A DNA stretch of 64,000 nt, taken from assembly GCF_026745355.1 (NCBI RefSeq), contig NC_079207.1, positions 16,062,150 through 16,126,149 of the forward strand, in the 5' to 3' direction. The DNA comes from Beta vulgaris subsp. vulgaris (Eukaryota; Streptophyta; Magnoliopsida; Caryophyllales; Amaranthaceae). Position numbers and translations under genes: made by a program. Each line of letters begins with the position of its first letter. Within the stretch, counting starts at the first letter, position 1. Of the stretch, positions 10,602 through 22,600 are shown piece by piece. The notes under the pieces were generated by a model, which did not search any database, was not told the origin of the DNA, and worked only from the letters and a program-made list of their open reading frames with translations.

Positions 10602-13104
10602 TGTAATCCCCCACAATTTTAAAGAATTTTCATAAATATATTAAAGTATTTATGTAGTTATATTTAAATCCAAATGAGTTTGGAAAATGATTTGACTTTT
10701 AAAAGGGTTGATATTTTAAAAGTCAACTGAAATTATTTTTCATAGCTTAATAAAATTTGAAATATTTTAATTAAGCATGTTTTAATAAGAGTTTTAATTA
10801 CTAAAAGTATATTGAAAAGGTAGTTAATGGAATCGAAAGCCCAAAAGTGATAAAAAGGGAAAGAGTAATTTGATGACTAAAGTTTAATAGCCCATCTTAT
10901 TAGTCATCAAGTTCATTAATTAAAATCTCTTTTCCTAAGCCCACAATACAAGCCTTTATATAAATATCCTAAAAACCCAATTATTTTACCCTACACACTT
11001 ATTTTCTCCTCCTTCCACGTCACTTTCTCTCTCTCCATCGGCATTCACTCTCTCTCCTCCTTTGTGCGTCGTTCTTCAATTTTCCTTCAAAATGTTTCTT
11101 CTTCTTCAAGTAACGTTTTTGTTGAACAAGAAACGTCACAAATCTTTGTTTGAGCCAAGAACCCTGCTACCGTGATGCTGTCGTGGTTGTTGTGCTGTCC
11201 GGCGCCCCTCTTCCTCCTAGTTGTTGGTTGTTTTTCTTTCTTCCTCTCTAAGATTCCATTAAAGTACTAGTTTTTATGTTATTTTATTATAATTAGCATG
11301 TTTATGATTTAAATTACTATTTTTATATGCAAAAATATTTCGATCATTATGTTTATTAGTATAATAAATTCCAGATTTTATATGTTAAGTTTATTTTAGT
11401 TTTTATCATGAAATTTATAGTTTTTAGGGTTTTTAATTACTAGAAACTATATATATAAAGTATAAATCATGAGATTTGGTTAGTACATAATTTTATATGT
11501 ATTGAATATATTTTCAGAAGATTTATTAAATTTTATAAATGCTGTAATTTCAGAAATAAGTATTTTAAGATTTTAAATGATTTTTAATCACTAGAATAGT
11601 TGTACTATACTAGGGATTAAAAATAACGAAAGTTTGGTATGTAAAAACGATTTTAAAACACGTTTAAGGGGGTTTTGATCGTTTTAAAGTTGCTGTAAAT
11701 TTTTAGTTCGAGATATTTATTTCATTATTTTATTTTCTAGGCGGAGATTTCGTAGTAGGAGACTTTTAGCGAGTAAAAGTGGCCTACCGATTTGTTTATA
11801 CAAGGTACGTACATCGTCTACGTGCTATTGATTTAGAAGCATGCTCTAAGAGTATTTATTTATTAGTATCATGTATAGGACTCTATTTGTTCATATATAT
11901 GATTACTGGAATTGTTTTACATGTTATTTGCCTATGTGCTACATGTAAACTAGAAGTGTTTATGATTATAAATGTTTGTATGGAGGATTGATGCAAGCAG
12001 GATAAGTCAAGTTTATTTATTTATTCGTGAGTGAATTAATGTAAGTTAGATGAATCATGTTTTACATGGATTCTTGAGTATTTTATTATCTTATAAGGAC
12101 CGTGGATCTTATTTGGTAAGTGACAAGTTATACCTATATAAAGGTAAAGTTTATTGTTGGTAGGTTCAACAAGTAAGTTGGTAAAGGTTAAAAAGGAAGT
12201 TAAAGGAGTCTTGGTTGATAAGTTGTGATCACTTGTTAATCCAAAGATAAAAAGGAATTCTGTTATGATTGTGTGATTATTAATTATGTGTTATTTGCTT
12301 GGTTGTTGTGTCAACACAAGTAATAAAATAAATTTAACGTAAAGTGAAACGAGAATAGGTTATAGACTTTGGACTGGTGCACGTCTGGAGTTGGACATAA
12401 GGGTTGGGGTTATGGTGAGCGTGCCATAGCTTTTCTAGGAATGGATTGATCACCATCCCTCTTTATTTCAAAGGTTCCTCGATATCGTAGGTCACTCTGA
12501 AATGCGGAGTCGCGCCCGCATTTCATCTTAGTGGCAAGACAACTCGTCCTAATAACTATTCCATTTAAGTGATAAAAAGTTGTTTAAGTTCAGTTCAGTA
12601 AAAGTTGTCTAGAATTATTATAACTTATGTATATTATTCCTGCATGTTAATTTTGTAGTATCATGTTTAGGATTGTTTATGTCTGATATGTAGTACTCAG
12701 CTTTGCTGATTACGTGCTTGTTGTGTTTGTGATCATGACTTTGCCTATTGATCCTGTGGTGATCCTTCGGGGGAGCAGAGTCAAGACAGCATTGACATTA
12801 CAGGTTCGCAGATGCATCTCATTGGGAATCTGGAATGGAGAGACTCTTGTATTACTAGTATTTATCATTTAAGTTGTTTTCATAGGAACTTATGTTTTCA
12901 GACAATAGTTAAGTTGGTGTGGTTTTAGTTCTGACATTGTTATTGGTTTCATAAGTTTTAATAAAGTTGTTTTAGAAAGTTGTTTTCCGCTGCAAAATTC
13001 TGAGTAAGCCGAAACGTTATCACACGGGCGATAATGTCTGGGTAATTCTCTAAGGTTTATTATAAAAGTATTTTCTAGAAAAAGAGAATTATCGGGGTGT
13101 TACA
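10602..13104. mobile_element. second solo LTR (Ty3/Gypsy-like) inserted in Copia RT
   Basis: The unit is 2,503 bp, starts TGTAATCCCCC and ends GGGGTGTTACA, with an exact 5-bp duplication GGTTA (10,597-10,601 and 13,105-13,109). The ends fit the TGTAACACCCC motif common in plant Gypsy LTRs. A TATA box, TATATAAA, lies at about 10,957. There is no coding capacity and no second LTR. Unlike the surrounding element, it shows no further large insertion. Confidence 0.82.
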
Positions 13105-14401
13105 GGTTACTCCCAACAACCAGGGATTGACTTTAACGAGACATATGCTCCCGTTGTCCGCATGGAGACTAACAGGTCAGTCCTTGCTCTTGCTGCTCAA
13201 CTTAAATTACCAGTCTTTCGATTAGATGTCAAGTCAGCATTTCTAAATGGGGAGCTTGAAGAAGAAGTATATGTTGAGCAACCGCAAGGATATCTCATCG
13301 AAGGCAAAGAAGACAAAGTATACCACCTTCGTAAAGCCCTTTATGGGCTTAAGCAAGCACCCAGGGCCTGGAATAGCAAAATAGATGGCTACCTACTTCA
13401 AAATGGGTTTACAAAAAGCCAAGTGAGCCATCATTATAATCAAGACCCTAGGATCACAATATTTTCTCATATTGTGCCTTTATGTAGATGATCTACACAG
13501 GCACTAATCCGAAAATGATTAAAGAATTTAAGAAGACAATTATGTTGGAATATGAAATGACCGACCTTGGAGCCATGAAATACTTTCTTGGCATGCAAGT
13601 CAAGCAAAGCCCGGGAAGAATATTTCTCTCACAGGAGAAATATGCAGACGACCTTCTTAAGAAGTTTAACATGAGCGAATGCAAGCCATTGGCTACACCA
13701 ATGGCACTTAATGAAATGCTATCTAAGAATGATGGCAAAGAGAAGGTTGATGCATCAATATATCGAAGTTTGGTCGGCTCTCTCATCTACCTCTCACATA
13801 CTAGGCCCGACATAGTACATGTTGTCAGCATAGTATCCAGATTCATGAGTGAGCCAAGTAAAGCTCACTTAGTAGCAGCAAAAAGGATTCTCAGGTATGT
13901 CAAAGGAACCAAAAGTTATGGAATCATGTACAAGCTTACAAGATACACTGACAGCGACTGGGCCGGAAGCATTGACGATCGGAAGAGTACAAGTGGCTAC
14001 GTGTTTCAACTGGGAACCAAGGCTATATCTTGGTCATCAAAGCAACACTAGCTCTGTCATCAACAGAAGCAGAATACGTAGCAGCAACAAGTGCAGCATG
14101 TGAAGCAGTATGGCTTAGAAGAATTCTCGATGATCTACAACAAACATCAGAAGAACCAACAACTATATACTGCGACAACATGTCTACAATAGCCATGACA
14201 AAGAATCCAGTCTTTCATTCCCGAACGAAGCATATCGAGTTACGAAATCACTTCATCCGAGAACTAGGCGAAAAGAAAGAGATCAAGCTACAATTTTGCA
14301 AGACGGGGGAGCAGCTCGCAGACATATTCACAAAAGCAATTCCAACTGAGAAGTTCATCCAGTTCAGAAGACAACTCGGAGTACAAGAATTTTCAGATTA
14401 A
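13105..14401 (+). pseudogene. Copia reverse transcriptase and RNase H (broken)
   Basis: The RT resumes with the [11 protein letters not shown] block, then [30 protein letters not shown] and the YVDD catalytic motif near 13,480, which is followed by a frameshift. RT thumb and connection blocks follow (YFLGMQV, TRPDI, AKRILRYVKGT). RNase H comes last, with YTDSDWAG, SWSSKQ, then a break at about 14,049, then ALSSTEAEY and CDN. The last frame ends at TAA 14,399-14,401, directly before the polypurine tract. At least three disruptions are visible. Confidence 0.9.
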
Positions 14402-14408
14402 GGGAGAG
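14402..14408 (+). promoter_or_regulatory. Copia polypurine tract
   Basis: The purine run GGGAGAG directly precedes the 3' LTR and would prime plus-strand DNA synthesis in an intact element. Confidence 0.8.
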
Positions 14409-14837
14409 TATTAGATATTAATCAAGAAAATTCTCCATAGTAGACTAGTAGTAGAAAGATCATGTAATTATAATATCTAGAGTAATTTAGGAAAATATCC
14501 ATGAAAATATCTATGTTAGAAAAATCTAGATATCTTTCTAGAATGATGTATAATAATATCTAACCTAGGAAAAATCCTAGAAAAGTCCTAAGAAAAATCT
14601 AGATGTAAAAATACTAGAAAAATCTAGAAGATGCACAAGTTTTCTTACCACACCTATAAATAGGTGATGGTGTAAGCCTTGAGGATGTATGAAAAAAAAA
14701 ACATCACAAAGTTAATGAAAAGGCCTACCATTTCCCACAAACAATCTCTTCCTTTACAATCAAACAACAACACTCTTTGATCAAAAACATCTCTTAAGCA
14801 TAAAAGTTCACTACTACTTCCGCTCAAGTTTCCCACA
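14409..14837 (+). repeat. 3' LTR of the Copia element
   Basis: This 429-bp copy is uninterrupted. It starts TATTAGATATTAATC and ends CCCACA. A TATA box, TATAAATA, is at 14,655-14,662. It supplies the undisturbed target-site sequence for the insertion in the 5' LTR. Confidence 0.93.
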
Positions 14838-16262
14838 AAAGACAATCAAGCCTCAAAAACTACACTATCCTCATCGCTCAATGTTCAAGTAAACTTACAA
14901 AATATACTATAAAGACAAACCATTAAACCGAGTATTGGATGATTCACACTAATCTTTCATATTAATCAAACCCAAAGTCAAAACATCTCTAACACTAAAC
15001 TGAATTAAATCAACGGGCAAAGCTAATTACAAAAATTAGATAAATACTACCTCTGTTTTTATTTAGTTGCAACGTTTTGACTTTCACGCTTGCCAATGTA
15101 CAATTTTAAATCATTTTATCTCTAATTGTATGTAAGTAAAAATTATAAAAATTTGATATTATGAAAGCTTACATCGAAACGAATCAAACAAGACCCCACA
15201 TGACTATATTTTGTTTAACATATAAATCAATAAATGTGGTCAAATAAGAGAACATGAATAGTGCAATATGTCAAACGTTGCAACTAAAAAAGAACGGAGG
15301 TAGTACAAATGAACATCTCACTATGCGCAGACCATGTAGCACTAGTTCCCAGCTACCTACCGTTACAAAAATGAAATCAAGCCTGCAAAGGAACACAAGG
15401 ACTGTTCTAAACTATCTCCAACCCAGAATTTTTTTTTGGTTGACTTTTTATATTAAGCTTGTTATGTACTTCGTTCATTTCATATTTGTTTTAAAGAATG
15501 CATGTGAAGATGTAAGACATAAAATGAGGGATTATGAATTTCTTTTTAATTTTTTTCTATTAGTACTAAACCTTAAATAGAAATAGCTCAAATTAATTTA
15601 ATTCCGTGGGAGAATCAACTAGTAGTTAAAGTAGAACGGTCAAATAAATTGTGTCGTGTCTATTTCATGTTCGTGTCTTTTACTAATTCTGTCAAAAGGC
15701 CTCAAGAATAACTGAATTTGTATAACTTATTATGTCAAAACCCCTTGACACTAACCCGATCCGTTTAGTTAAATAGTTAACTATGTTGAACCATTTGACA
15801 CACGTATTCAAAGATCCTAAAAAATCAACAACAAATTGATTTTTTTTAGGTCCAATATTTATCAAGCCATGTTTATTTAGGTCATAACTTGCTAGTATTT
15901 TGAGAAGATTTAAAGAATTCATTAATATTTTGACGGCTTATACACTAAATGGTGCTAATATGTTAATTTTCCTATATTTTAAAGTCAAACGTGTAAATTC
16001 GTGTCATCTCAACACTAACCTATCCGGCTATCCCATTTTATTAACGATAAAACACATATTGGCCCGTTTATATAAGCATGTCTTAGAAGCTTGGCACTAA
16101 CTTATTTTTTTCGTATCCGGTTCATGTCGTATTATCGTGTTGTGTCAACTTTTGACAGCTACTAGCAGAGGTGGTTAAAAAGTTCGGACCTCATCTACTA
16201 CATTATATTATACTATATTGATCTGGGTAATTATTACTCTGAGATAGTCAAACTCACATCAC
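14838..16262. other. intergenic, one MITE
   Basis: No gene is seen between the Copia element and the TMEM220-like gene. Apart from the MITE at 15,047-15,303, the sequence from about 15,620 to 16,170 looks like an old transposon with GTGTCGTGTC-type words near both ends. I could not place its boundaries. Confidence 0.4.
15047..15303. mobile_element. Stowaway-type MITE
   Basis: The element is 257 bp with imperfect inverted ends CTACCTCTGTTTTT and AAGAACGGAGGTAG and the subterminal pair TTAGTTGCAACGTTT / AAACGTTGCAACTAA. It is flanked by TA on both sides. These are features of Tc1/mariner-derived Stowaway elements. Decayed relatives lie at 18,198 and 32,197. Confidence 0.85.
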
Positions 16263-16973
16263 ATGAGAAAAGAAATGGCAAAACTCTACAAAATTAGCTC
16301 TATACTAATGGCAGCCCTTTTCCTTGCTTCTGCATCTGTTCAGTTTAATGACCCAGGTAACCAATACATTCGTCAGTTTTTACTTGATTCTGTCTATAAT
16401 TTTAAACCATACTCATGTAGTCATGAATCATGATGAATAAACCTTTATTTGTTTTGTTATAATTAGATTGGTATCTCTGGATTCCTCTGTATTGTTGTGC
16501 TGCTTATACTAATCTGATGAGAAGCTTAGCAAGTTGTCCATCCGAAAGAACTACAGCAACAGGTAAACTGACACTTGGGATTGGCATTTTCTTGCTTAGT
16601 AAGGTGATTTTGGAAGACAAGTTTGGGATCTGGTCACTTGATATGAGACATAGATTAGTTAGAGAGAAAATTGGAAGTGTGTTAGTCATTTCTTCTTTGA
16701 TTTTGCAATTATTATTGAAGAAAGATCCTTATACGAAGAAGATGAATATCAAATTCGCATCGCACGTCGAATATGGTATGATTAAAACTGACTTTTACTT
16801 GTTTAAACTGATATATATACTATAGTGTGTAGTGTTGGTGAATGCATGGCAAACTTTTTACAAAGATGGATTAACTCGATGATATTATTGCAGGGATGAC
16901 ACTTTTGGTGGGGATAAGCTATGGCCTCTCCCTTGTCTTTCTAGTGTATCAGGAAAAAGAGATGCAATTTTGA
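16263..16973 (+). CDS. TMEM220-like transmembrane protein, 3 exons
   Basis: Coding exons 16,263-16,356, 16,467-16,775 and 16,894-16,973 join in frame (GT/AG at every junction) into 160 residues, the usual length of the TMEM220 family. The family signature is near residues 16-33: MAAxF/L..., then SVQFNDPDW. About five hydrophobic segments are visible: near residues 9-27, 33-50, 64-78, 93-110 and 136-153. It is therefore predicted to be a multi-pass membrane protein. The molecular function of this family is not established. A second in-frame ATG is at 16,275; either could start translation, and MAKLYK from the second looks equally natural. The exon structure is intact, with no stops, which argues for a live gene. 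Its downstream neighbour SUVR5 is on the opposite strand, so the two genes converge. Confidence 0.82.
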
Positions 16974-17789
16974 ACAATCCAACTGTTGAAGACAATGTTT
17001 ATAGCTAGCTACTTAAAACGATATGTTCTCATTTCATGCTTCATTTCATTAGGGAAAAAATGTCTTCATGGAGCTACAAAATGACTGTATAGAAGGAATT
17101 TAATCATAAGTTTTTGTAGCCACTAAGCTAGAACTATACAAGACAAGCCCAAGTACATCTTGACTCCTTGAGCCACTATTGAAGTGGAATATATACTAGT
17201 GAAAGTATTGGGTCAGACCGTCTGACCATATACTTACTGTCAGACGGGCTGACCCAGTGACCTCAAAACACCGTCTCCTTTGGCCCTTCACAAAGCTCAA
17301 TCATCACCATTTTCCCAACACTTTTCACCTCCCCAAAACCCCTAATTTTCCCACAGTCTCTCTCCTCCATAACAACCCAAAAAAATGGGACTAAAAAAAC
17401 GCAGCAAAAAACCCACCCTCACCGACGCCGGAGACTCGCCGTCGGTGGGCCCGTTTGTTGAGTTCCAGAACGGTCTTTAATAATAGGCGCAATTCATATC
17501 GAAATTGCTGAAGACAACGGCGGAATTCATACATGAAGTTGTTTATCCTTCGAGGACTAAAATTTCTCCAATTCTTACACAACAAAATTGAATAATAGGC
17601 GCATAAGTATCGAAATTGCTGCTTTGAGGACTAAAGTGAAGGCTACTTATGTGACTTTGTTGTGTAAGAATTGGAGAAATATTAAGCTTGTTCAGTGTCA
17701 ACCTGGACTTGGTGGTGCTATTATTCCCAGATCTTGTAACCATATTAATCAGGTTTCTCCTTCATTTTCACATTTCTCACCTCAAGTTG

Positions 17790-17894
17790 TTTTGTTTCAG
17801 TTGGACTTTGTTTTGTTTCAGTTGGACTTTGTTTTGTTTCAGTTGGACCTTGTTTTGTTTCAGTTGGACTTTGTTTTGTTTCAGTTGGACTTTG
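17790..17894 (+). repeat. 21-bp tandem array (5 copies)
   Basis: Five near-identical units TTTTGTTTCAGTTGGACTT+TG lie head to tail, with one C/T change in the third. They are in frame as FVLFQLD but have no gene context. Confidence 0.95.
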
Positions 17895-17907
17895 TTTCGT
17901 AATATGT

Positions 17908-18095
17908 ATACCAACTGAAACAAATAATGGACCAACTGAAACAAAAAATGGACCAACTGAAAGAAATAATGAGCCAACTGAAAGAAATAATGGACTAACT
18001 GAAAAAAAAAATTAAGACTAACTGAAAAAAATGAAGACTACCTGAAAAAAAAATGAAGACTACCTGAAAAAAAATGAAGACTACCTGAAACTCAA
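17908..18095 (-). repeat. array of the same motif in reverse orientation
   Basis: Units built on CCAACTGAAACAAA, the reverse complement of the core TTTGTTTCAGTTGG in the preceding array, repeat with spacings of about 17-25 bp. They degrade to GACTACCTGAAAAAAA towards the right. Together with the 17,790 array they could fold into one long imperfect hairpin. Confidence 0.85.
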
Positions 18096-18197
18096 GTGAA
18101 GTGGTCCGACGAGAATATTGTGTCGGACGAGTCCGACACAATACGATAAATGATAACCTTGCAGCAACAAAGGTGTTGTTGAAATTGTACTCATGAT

Positions 18198-18440
18198 AGT
18201 AGTTATAACGTTTTGGCTTTTACGCTTTTCTACATACAACTTTGATCATTATACGTCTAATTACATATTTATGAAAATTAATACAAAGTTGAAATCTTGT
18301 GAATCTATATTGAGGTATATCCAGCATTGTACAAGCTAAATTTTGTATTGTATGTTAATGCACAATTTATGGTTAAAGTGAATAAATAGTAAAAAAAATT
18401 CAAAACATTACAACTATTAAAATAAAGAGAAAGTATGTAC
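18198..18440. mobile_element. degenerate Stowaway-type MITE
   Basis: The subterminal words TAGTTATAACGTTTTGGCTTTTA and, at the other side, AAACATTACAACTATT match the element at 15,047. The outermost ends have decayed. Confidence 0.4.
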
Positions 18441-18671
18441 CAACTTACTCCTTTGCGTTATAATAACGTTAAGGAAACATGAAGGCAATCCATCTCTGAA
18501 AAAGTAAAGGAGAAACCCCATGGCTAATTGCTCCAAACCCCTTTCTTACTAATGCTGCACTTAACTCTGCTTTGAATGCATGGTCCCTTTAATGTATGGT
18601 ATCTAATGTTATTGATGAAGGTAGATGATGAAGCATAGTTAGATAATGTTAATGTCGTTACTTGTGAGATA

Positions 18672-18932
18672 CTCCCTTTGTCCTTAATTAATTTCACATT
18701 TCTAATTTGGACACTATTCATATGTAAAGAAAATCCTCAAAAAAAATTCCAATATATTAAAAAAAATAAAACATTGTCACGTGAAATCTAATTTGATTTG
18801 TCTCATTGTATACATTATGAAAATCAAACTTTTATAATTTTATAATATGTAATTATAGATATTAACAATATAAAACATGTATGGGTAAACGTGCACTGGA
18901 AAAATGGGAAATTTATTGGGAGACAAATGGAG
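18672..18932. mobile_element. Stowaway-type MITE
   Basis: The ends are CTCCCTTTGTCCTTAATTAA and GGGAGACAAATGGAG, with TA on both sides. The element is 261 bp long. Confidence 0.8.
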
Positions 18933-19684
18933 TATAAAATGGGAGGGAGAGATAAGTATAAGTATAAAAGTGTGTAAAAGCAGGGTTAACAACTGAAACT
19001 GCACACCTTTCTGCAAACGTGCAATGAAAGCATGTAAAACAATCCTCCAAAATCACATCTTTCTGCAAATGTACAATGAAACAAACTATCCCCTGATGAT
19101 TCAACATACAAATAACTGACTTGTTATCTCCAGTATCTCTGCACGAAAGTACAAACTCTTCTACATGCCACAACTTGAACATTCTGTTATTCCGATCTCG
19201 CCGGAGCCATTAATTTGCCCTTTCGATCCTGCAAAGAAGCTATCAGGCAGACAAATAAGGGACAAATAATATGTAAAAGATTGCCGAAGCTAAAATCACA
19301 TGGGTGAATGACTAGTCGCATTGAGCTAATTATCCCTCCGGAAAGATCAATGATGGAAAAAAGAAGGAAATCAAAGCTACCTAAAATATTCCTAGAGATA
19401 ATAAGAAAATTTCTACATTACTCTACTTGAAAGGAACAAATGAAGCATAACAGAGATTAATGGAAGATTGTATATACAAAAGAATCTGAAAGAGAGAAGA
19501 GAGAATGGAACAATTAATTTACAAGAAGGCATCATACGCTCCAAACAAGGGATCAGTCAGCTCTGCCCAAGAAGTCAATGGAAGAGTTAGCAGTACAACC
19601 ACAAACTCCATATCAAAGGCCCTTCGAAGCAGCTTCATTGGTACGAATTGACTGCCTAATCGATGATAATATTATCATCACTCG
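18933..19684 (-). other. downstream flank of SUVR5, likely includes its 3' UTR
   Basis: No other gene is seen on either strand. The SUVR5 stop codon is at 19,685-19,687, so its 3' untranslated region must start here on the minus strand. I cannot see a definite polyadenylation site. Confidence 0.45.
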
Positions 19685-22600
19685 TCAGTGAAGGCGACCC
19701 CTACAATTAGAAGCTCCGCACAAGCAGGGGAATCCATCTCCAGCCTGTAGCTCGTAGTGATAGTCATAACACAGTTCTTCCCCAGCAGCTATCTGCTGGA
19801 ATATACAGAAGTTAATGACAGCAATGAAGATTAGGAAAAAGAAAAAGAAAAAACAACAGATTGCTGGTCATTAATAGGCCATGCTTGGAACAAGAGGGTA
19901 ATAAAGTATCAATTAGGGGATAAAACAAGGAACTAGTTGGTGAAGGAACCTATTAACCCTGCGTAGCATTAAATACTTACCCTAATGGCCCGTCAGCTAT
20001 TAAAATAAAATGATGGTAAAGGTAATAAATTTATAGGTACCTTTTTCATAAAACTATGATTAATATACATGGTATTCCAGAGTACCTCATTTTATACATG
20101 TATAACCCTTGCCACCTTAGAGGTAGTATCGAGTATTCAGCGGAAATAGAATTCTATGAAGAAAAAAAACTTGTTTGGGAATGAAGTTTCTTTACCATGG
20201 GGATTGGCGCAAGACCATTTTTACAAAATTACATATAGATTCATTATCATTACTACTATCTATTACCTATTACAAAAACATCTTAGATTAAACATAATGA
20301 ATCAAGGCGTAATAGGAGAAAATATAAGAAAAATGACGGTGATAGATGAGACCGGATAGTGATTGTGCAAGTAGGAGGATAAATGGGTGTTTTACTACCC
20401 TCATTTTTGGGGTAAAGTAGTAACCCACCAAGCCGCCACCACCCCAAAATGAGGGTACTCCCCCTTCCTCCTTTCCACTATCACTAGTCATGCCTTCTTA
20501 CAGCACATAAATACATCTCATCCTAATTAGCCCCTTATTGATTAACCCAAATCCAATCGTGCCCTGAAGGGGATAAAGGAACCCAACAATACTTGGATTT
20601 TTCGTCTTGCCTCAAACTCCGACATGGGAGTGGGAACCTTAGCACTTTATCAGGGCCAACCTCATGAAAAACTTTCATGAAATAGCCAAGTTGGACACTT
20701 GAACACGTACCCATCTCCGACATGGATATTGTAGCAAACTACCTTCCCAAAATACTTGTACATAATAGATTAATTAACATAAAATTATAGAATGATTTTC
20801 CACATCCCAAGCATGGCCTTCATATGAAAATGTGGGGATAAAGAACGAAAGAAGAGTAAATTATTTATCTTATGAGTACCTTGAACCAAAAAAAAAGGCC
20901 CACTTACATTTTGCTTTGCATAGAAACCAACATGGGCAAGTTGAAAATCCATGCTTTCCACAAGAACAAGGTGACTTTCAAGGTTTGGACAGCAGCTATA
21001 CAAACAAGCACAATAAGAAAATTAAGCATCAAGTCAATATAAGAGAAGAACGAGTCAAGGAAAAAATTGTTGCAAACATAAAGCTGACAACATATACATA
21101 TGCTTCATCATAATTAGAAGGTATCTAGATTGTTAAATGTGATCTAAACTGGATACCTCAAGTGTTCCTCAAAAAATGTTTATTCCAAGTGAATAGAAGC
21201 CCAACCCCCCAAATTGTTAGTAGCATCAACATTTTGTTAAATTTGATGTAACTGTATACCTCAATTGTTTCTCAGAAACTGTTTATTGCAAGTGAATAGA
21301 ATCCCCCAAGATTACTAATAGCATCATTTATGATAACGCACCACCTGTCGTTCAATAATTTAGCTGTTTACCTATAGTTTTCTGTCTGAAGGCAGGCACT
21401 TTAGGAAAATATAAGTCATGATTCTCACTAGCCAAAATGGGGAAAATATACTCATCATTCTCACCAACCAAAATTTTGTCTCACCTAATAACACCATGTC
21501 TTAGAATTAAATAAAAGCCTCAAGAGTCACACTAGATATCGTAGACACCAAGAAAAGGAATACAAGAAGAGTATCTTTAGGCTATCCCAAGTCACATGCA
21601 CATCAATGACTCCATGAGTTCTAAAACAAGCCGATTTCTTCTTGTAATGACATATGTCTGAGATTCAAGGCCACGTAATTATACCAATAATACAAGAAAA
21701 CAAAGCACTCCCAACGCGTGCAAAATCAATCTCACAGGCAAACCACAATGTATAATATATAGCGCACACACATGTATATAAGAATGACTTTAACAATACA
21801 ATCACACAACATACAGCGTAAAATCTTGCATCATACTCCCTTCGTCCCATTTTATAGTTCTCATATTCCATTTTGGGTGTCCCAAAATATTGTTCCCATT
21901 TATCTTATTTCCATTTTTGAACATTACTTTTTATTCTCTCTCCACCTTTTCACATGGGTTTTTGACACCCTCATTTAATGTTCATTCAATCTCATTGGTT
22001 GGATATAAAAAAACATTTTTTTACTTTACTCTCATCTTTTTACATGCCCACCCATATAATGTTCTAATTCTTTTTCATTTTTTATCACAATAATTCCAAA
22101 AAACACAACTCCCAGTGCAAGTACATAATAATTATTGTTTCCTTAATTCCCGTGCCCAAAGTGAAACGGGAACTATAAAATGAGACGGAGGGAGTACTCA
22201 TCAGAGGCATATTATGTGGGCCCTATCAGAAAAAGTGCAATCCAAAAGAGATCTAAACTTTAAAATGATTTACGAGAAAGACAACGTGATATGTTTAGAC
22301 TGCTGCTTCCTCACACCTGTGATTTATGAGCCGCGAAATGTTTCCATATCTCGTGGCATCAATGACATAGTTGACTTGCCCTTCCGTCACTGCATTCAAG
22401 TGCTGTATATGGGTATCCATGTCAATAAAATAATCATAGCCTTCTTTTCCGCACCTACAACACAAAAGACTTCAGCAAATGCATGGTAGTGAATTTTCTA
22501 GAAGCTGAAGACAAATAGGTTTATGTCATGAACCTTTTGCGCCTTTGATTGGCTTCCTGTTTATCTAAAACTTCACCAACATATTCACATACAAAGGTAC

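Larger units (their letters stand above)
2963..14837 (+). mobile_element. Ty1/Copia LTR retrotransposon, nested and inactive
   Basis: Two LTRs (2963-4277 and 14409-14837) bracket a Met-tRNA primer-binding site, gag, protease, integrase, reverse transcriptase and RNase H in the Copia order (integrase before RT), then a polypurine tract. The outer flanks are AAGGA and AAAGA, a 5-bp target duplication with one mismatch. The coding region carries stops and frameshifts. It is split by a solo LTR in gag (5201-8602) and another in RT (10,602-13,104), and a hAT-like element sits in the 5' LTR. Without those insertions and their extra target-site copies the element would be about 5.1 kb, normal for Copia. 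It cannot move itself. Confidence 0.93.
17208..18130. repeat. unusual inverted-repeat region with duplicated gene-like fragment
   Basis: The left edge carries two facing hairpins (GGGTCAGACCGTCTGACC and GTCAGACGGGCTGACCC). The right edge carries another (GTGTCGGACGAGTCCGACAC). Between them is a gene-like start (ATG at 17,385, KKRSKKPTLTDAGDSPSVG). A segment with ATAATAGGCGCA and ATCGAAATTGCTG then occurs twice directly (about 17,481 and 17,593). The word AATTTCTCCAATTCTTACAC occurs once in each orientation (about 17,560 and 17,665). A 21-bp tandem array and an opposite-strand array follow. It may be a Mutator-like or other DNA transposon with captured host sequence; I could not fix its ends. 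Confidence 0.5.
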
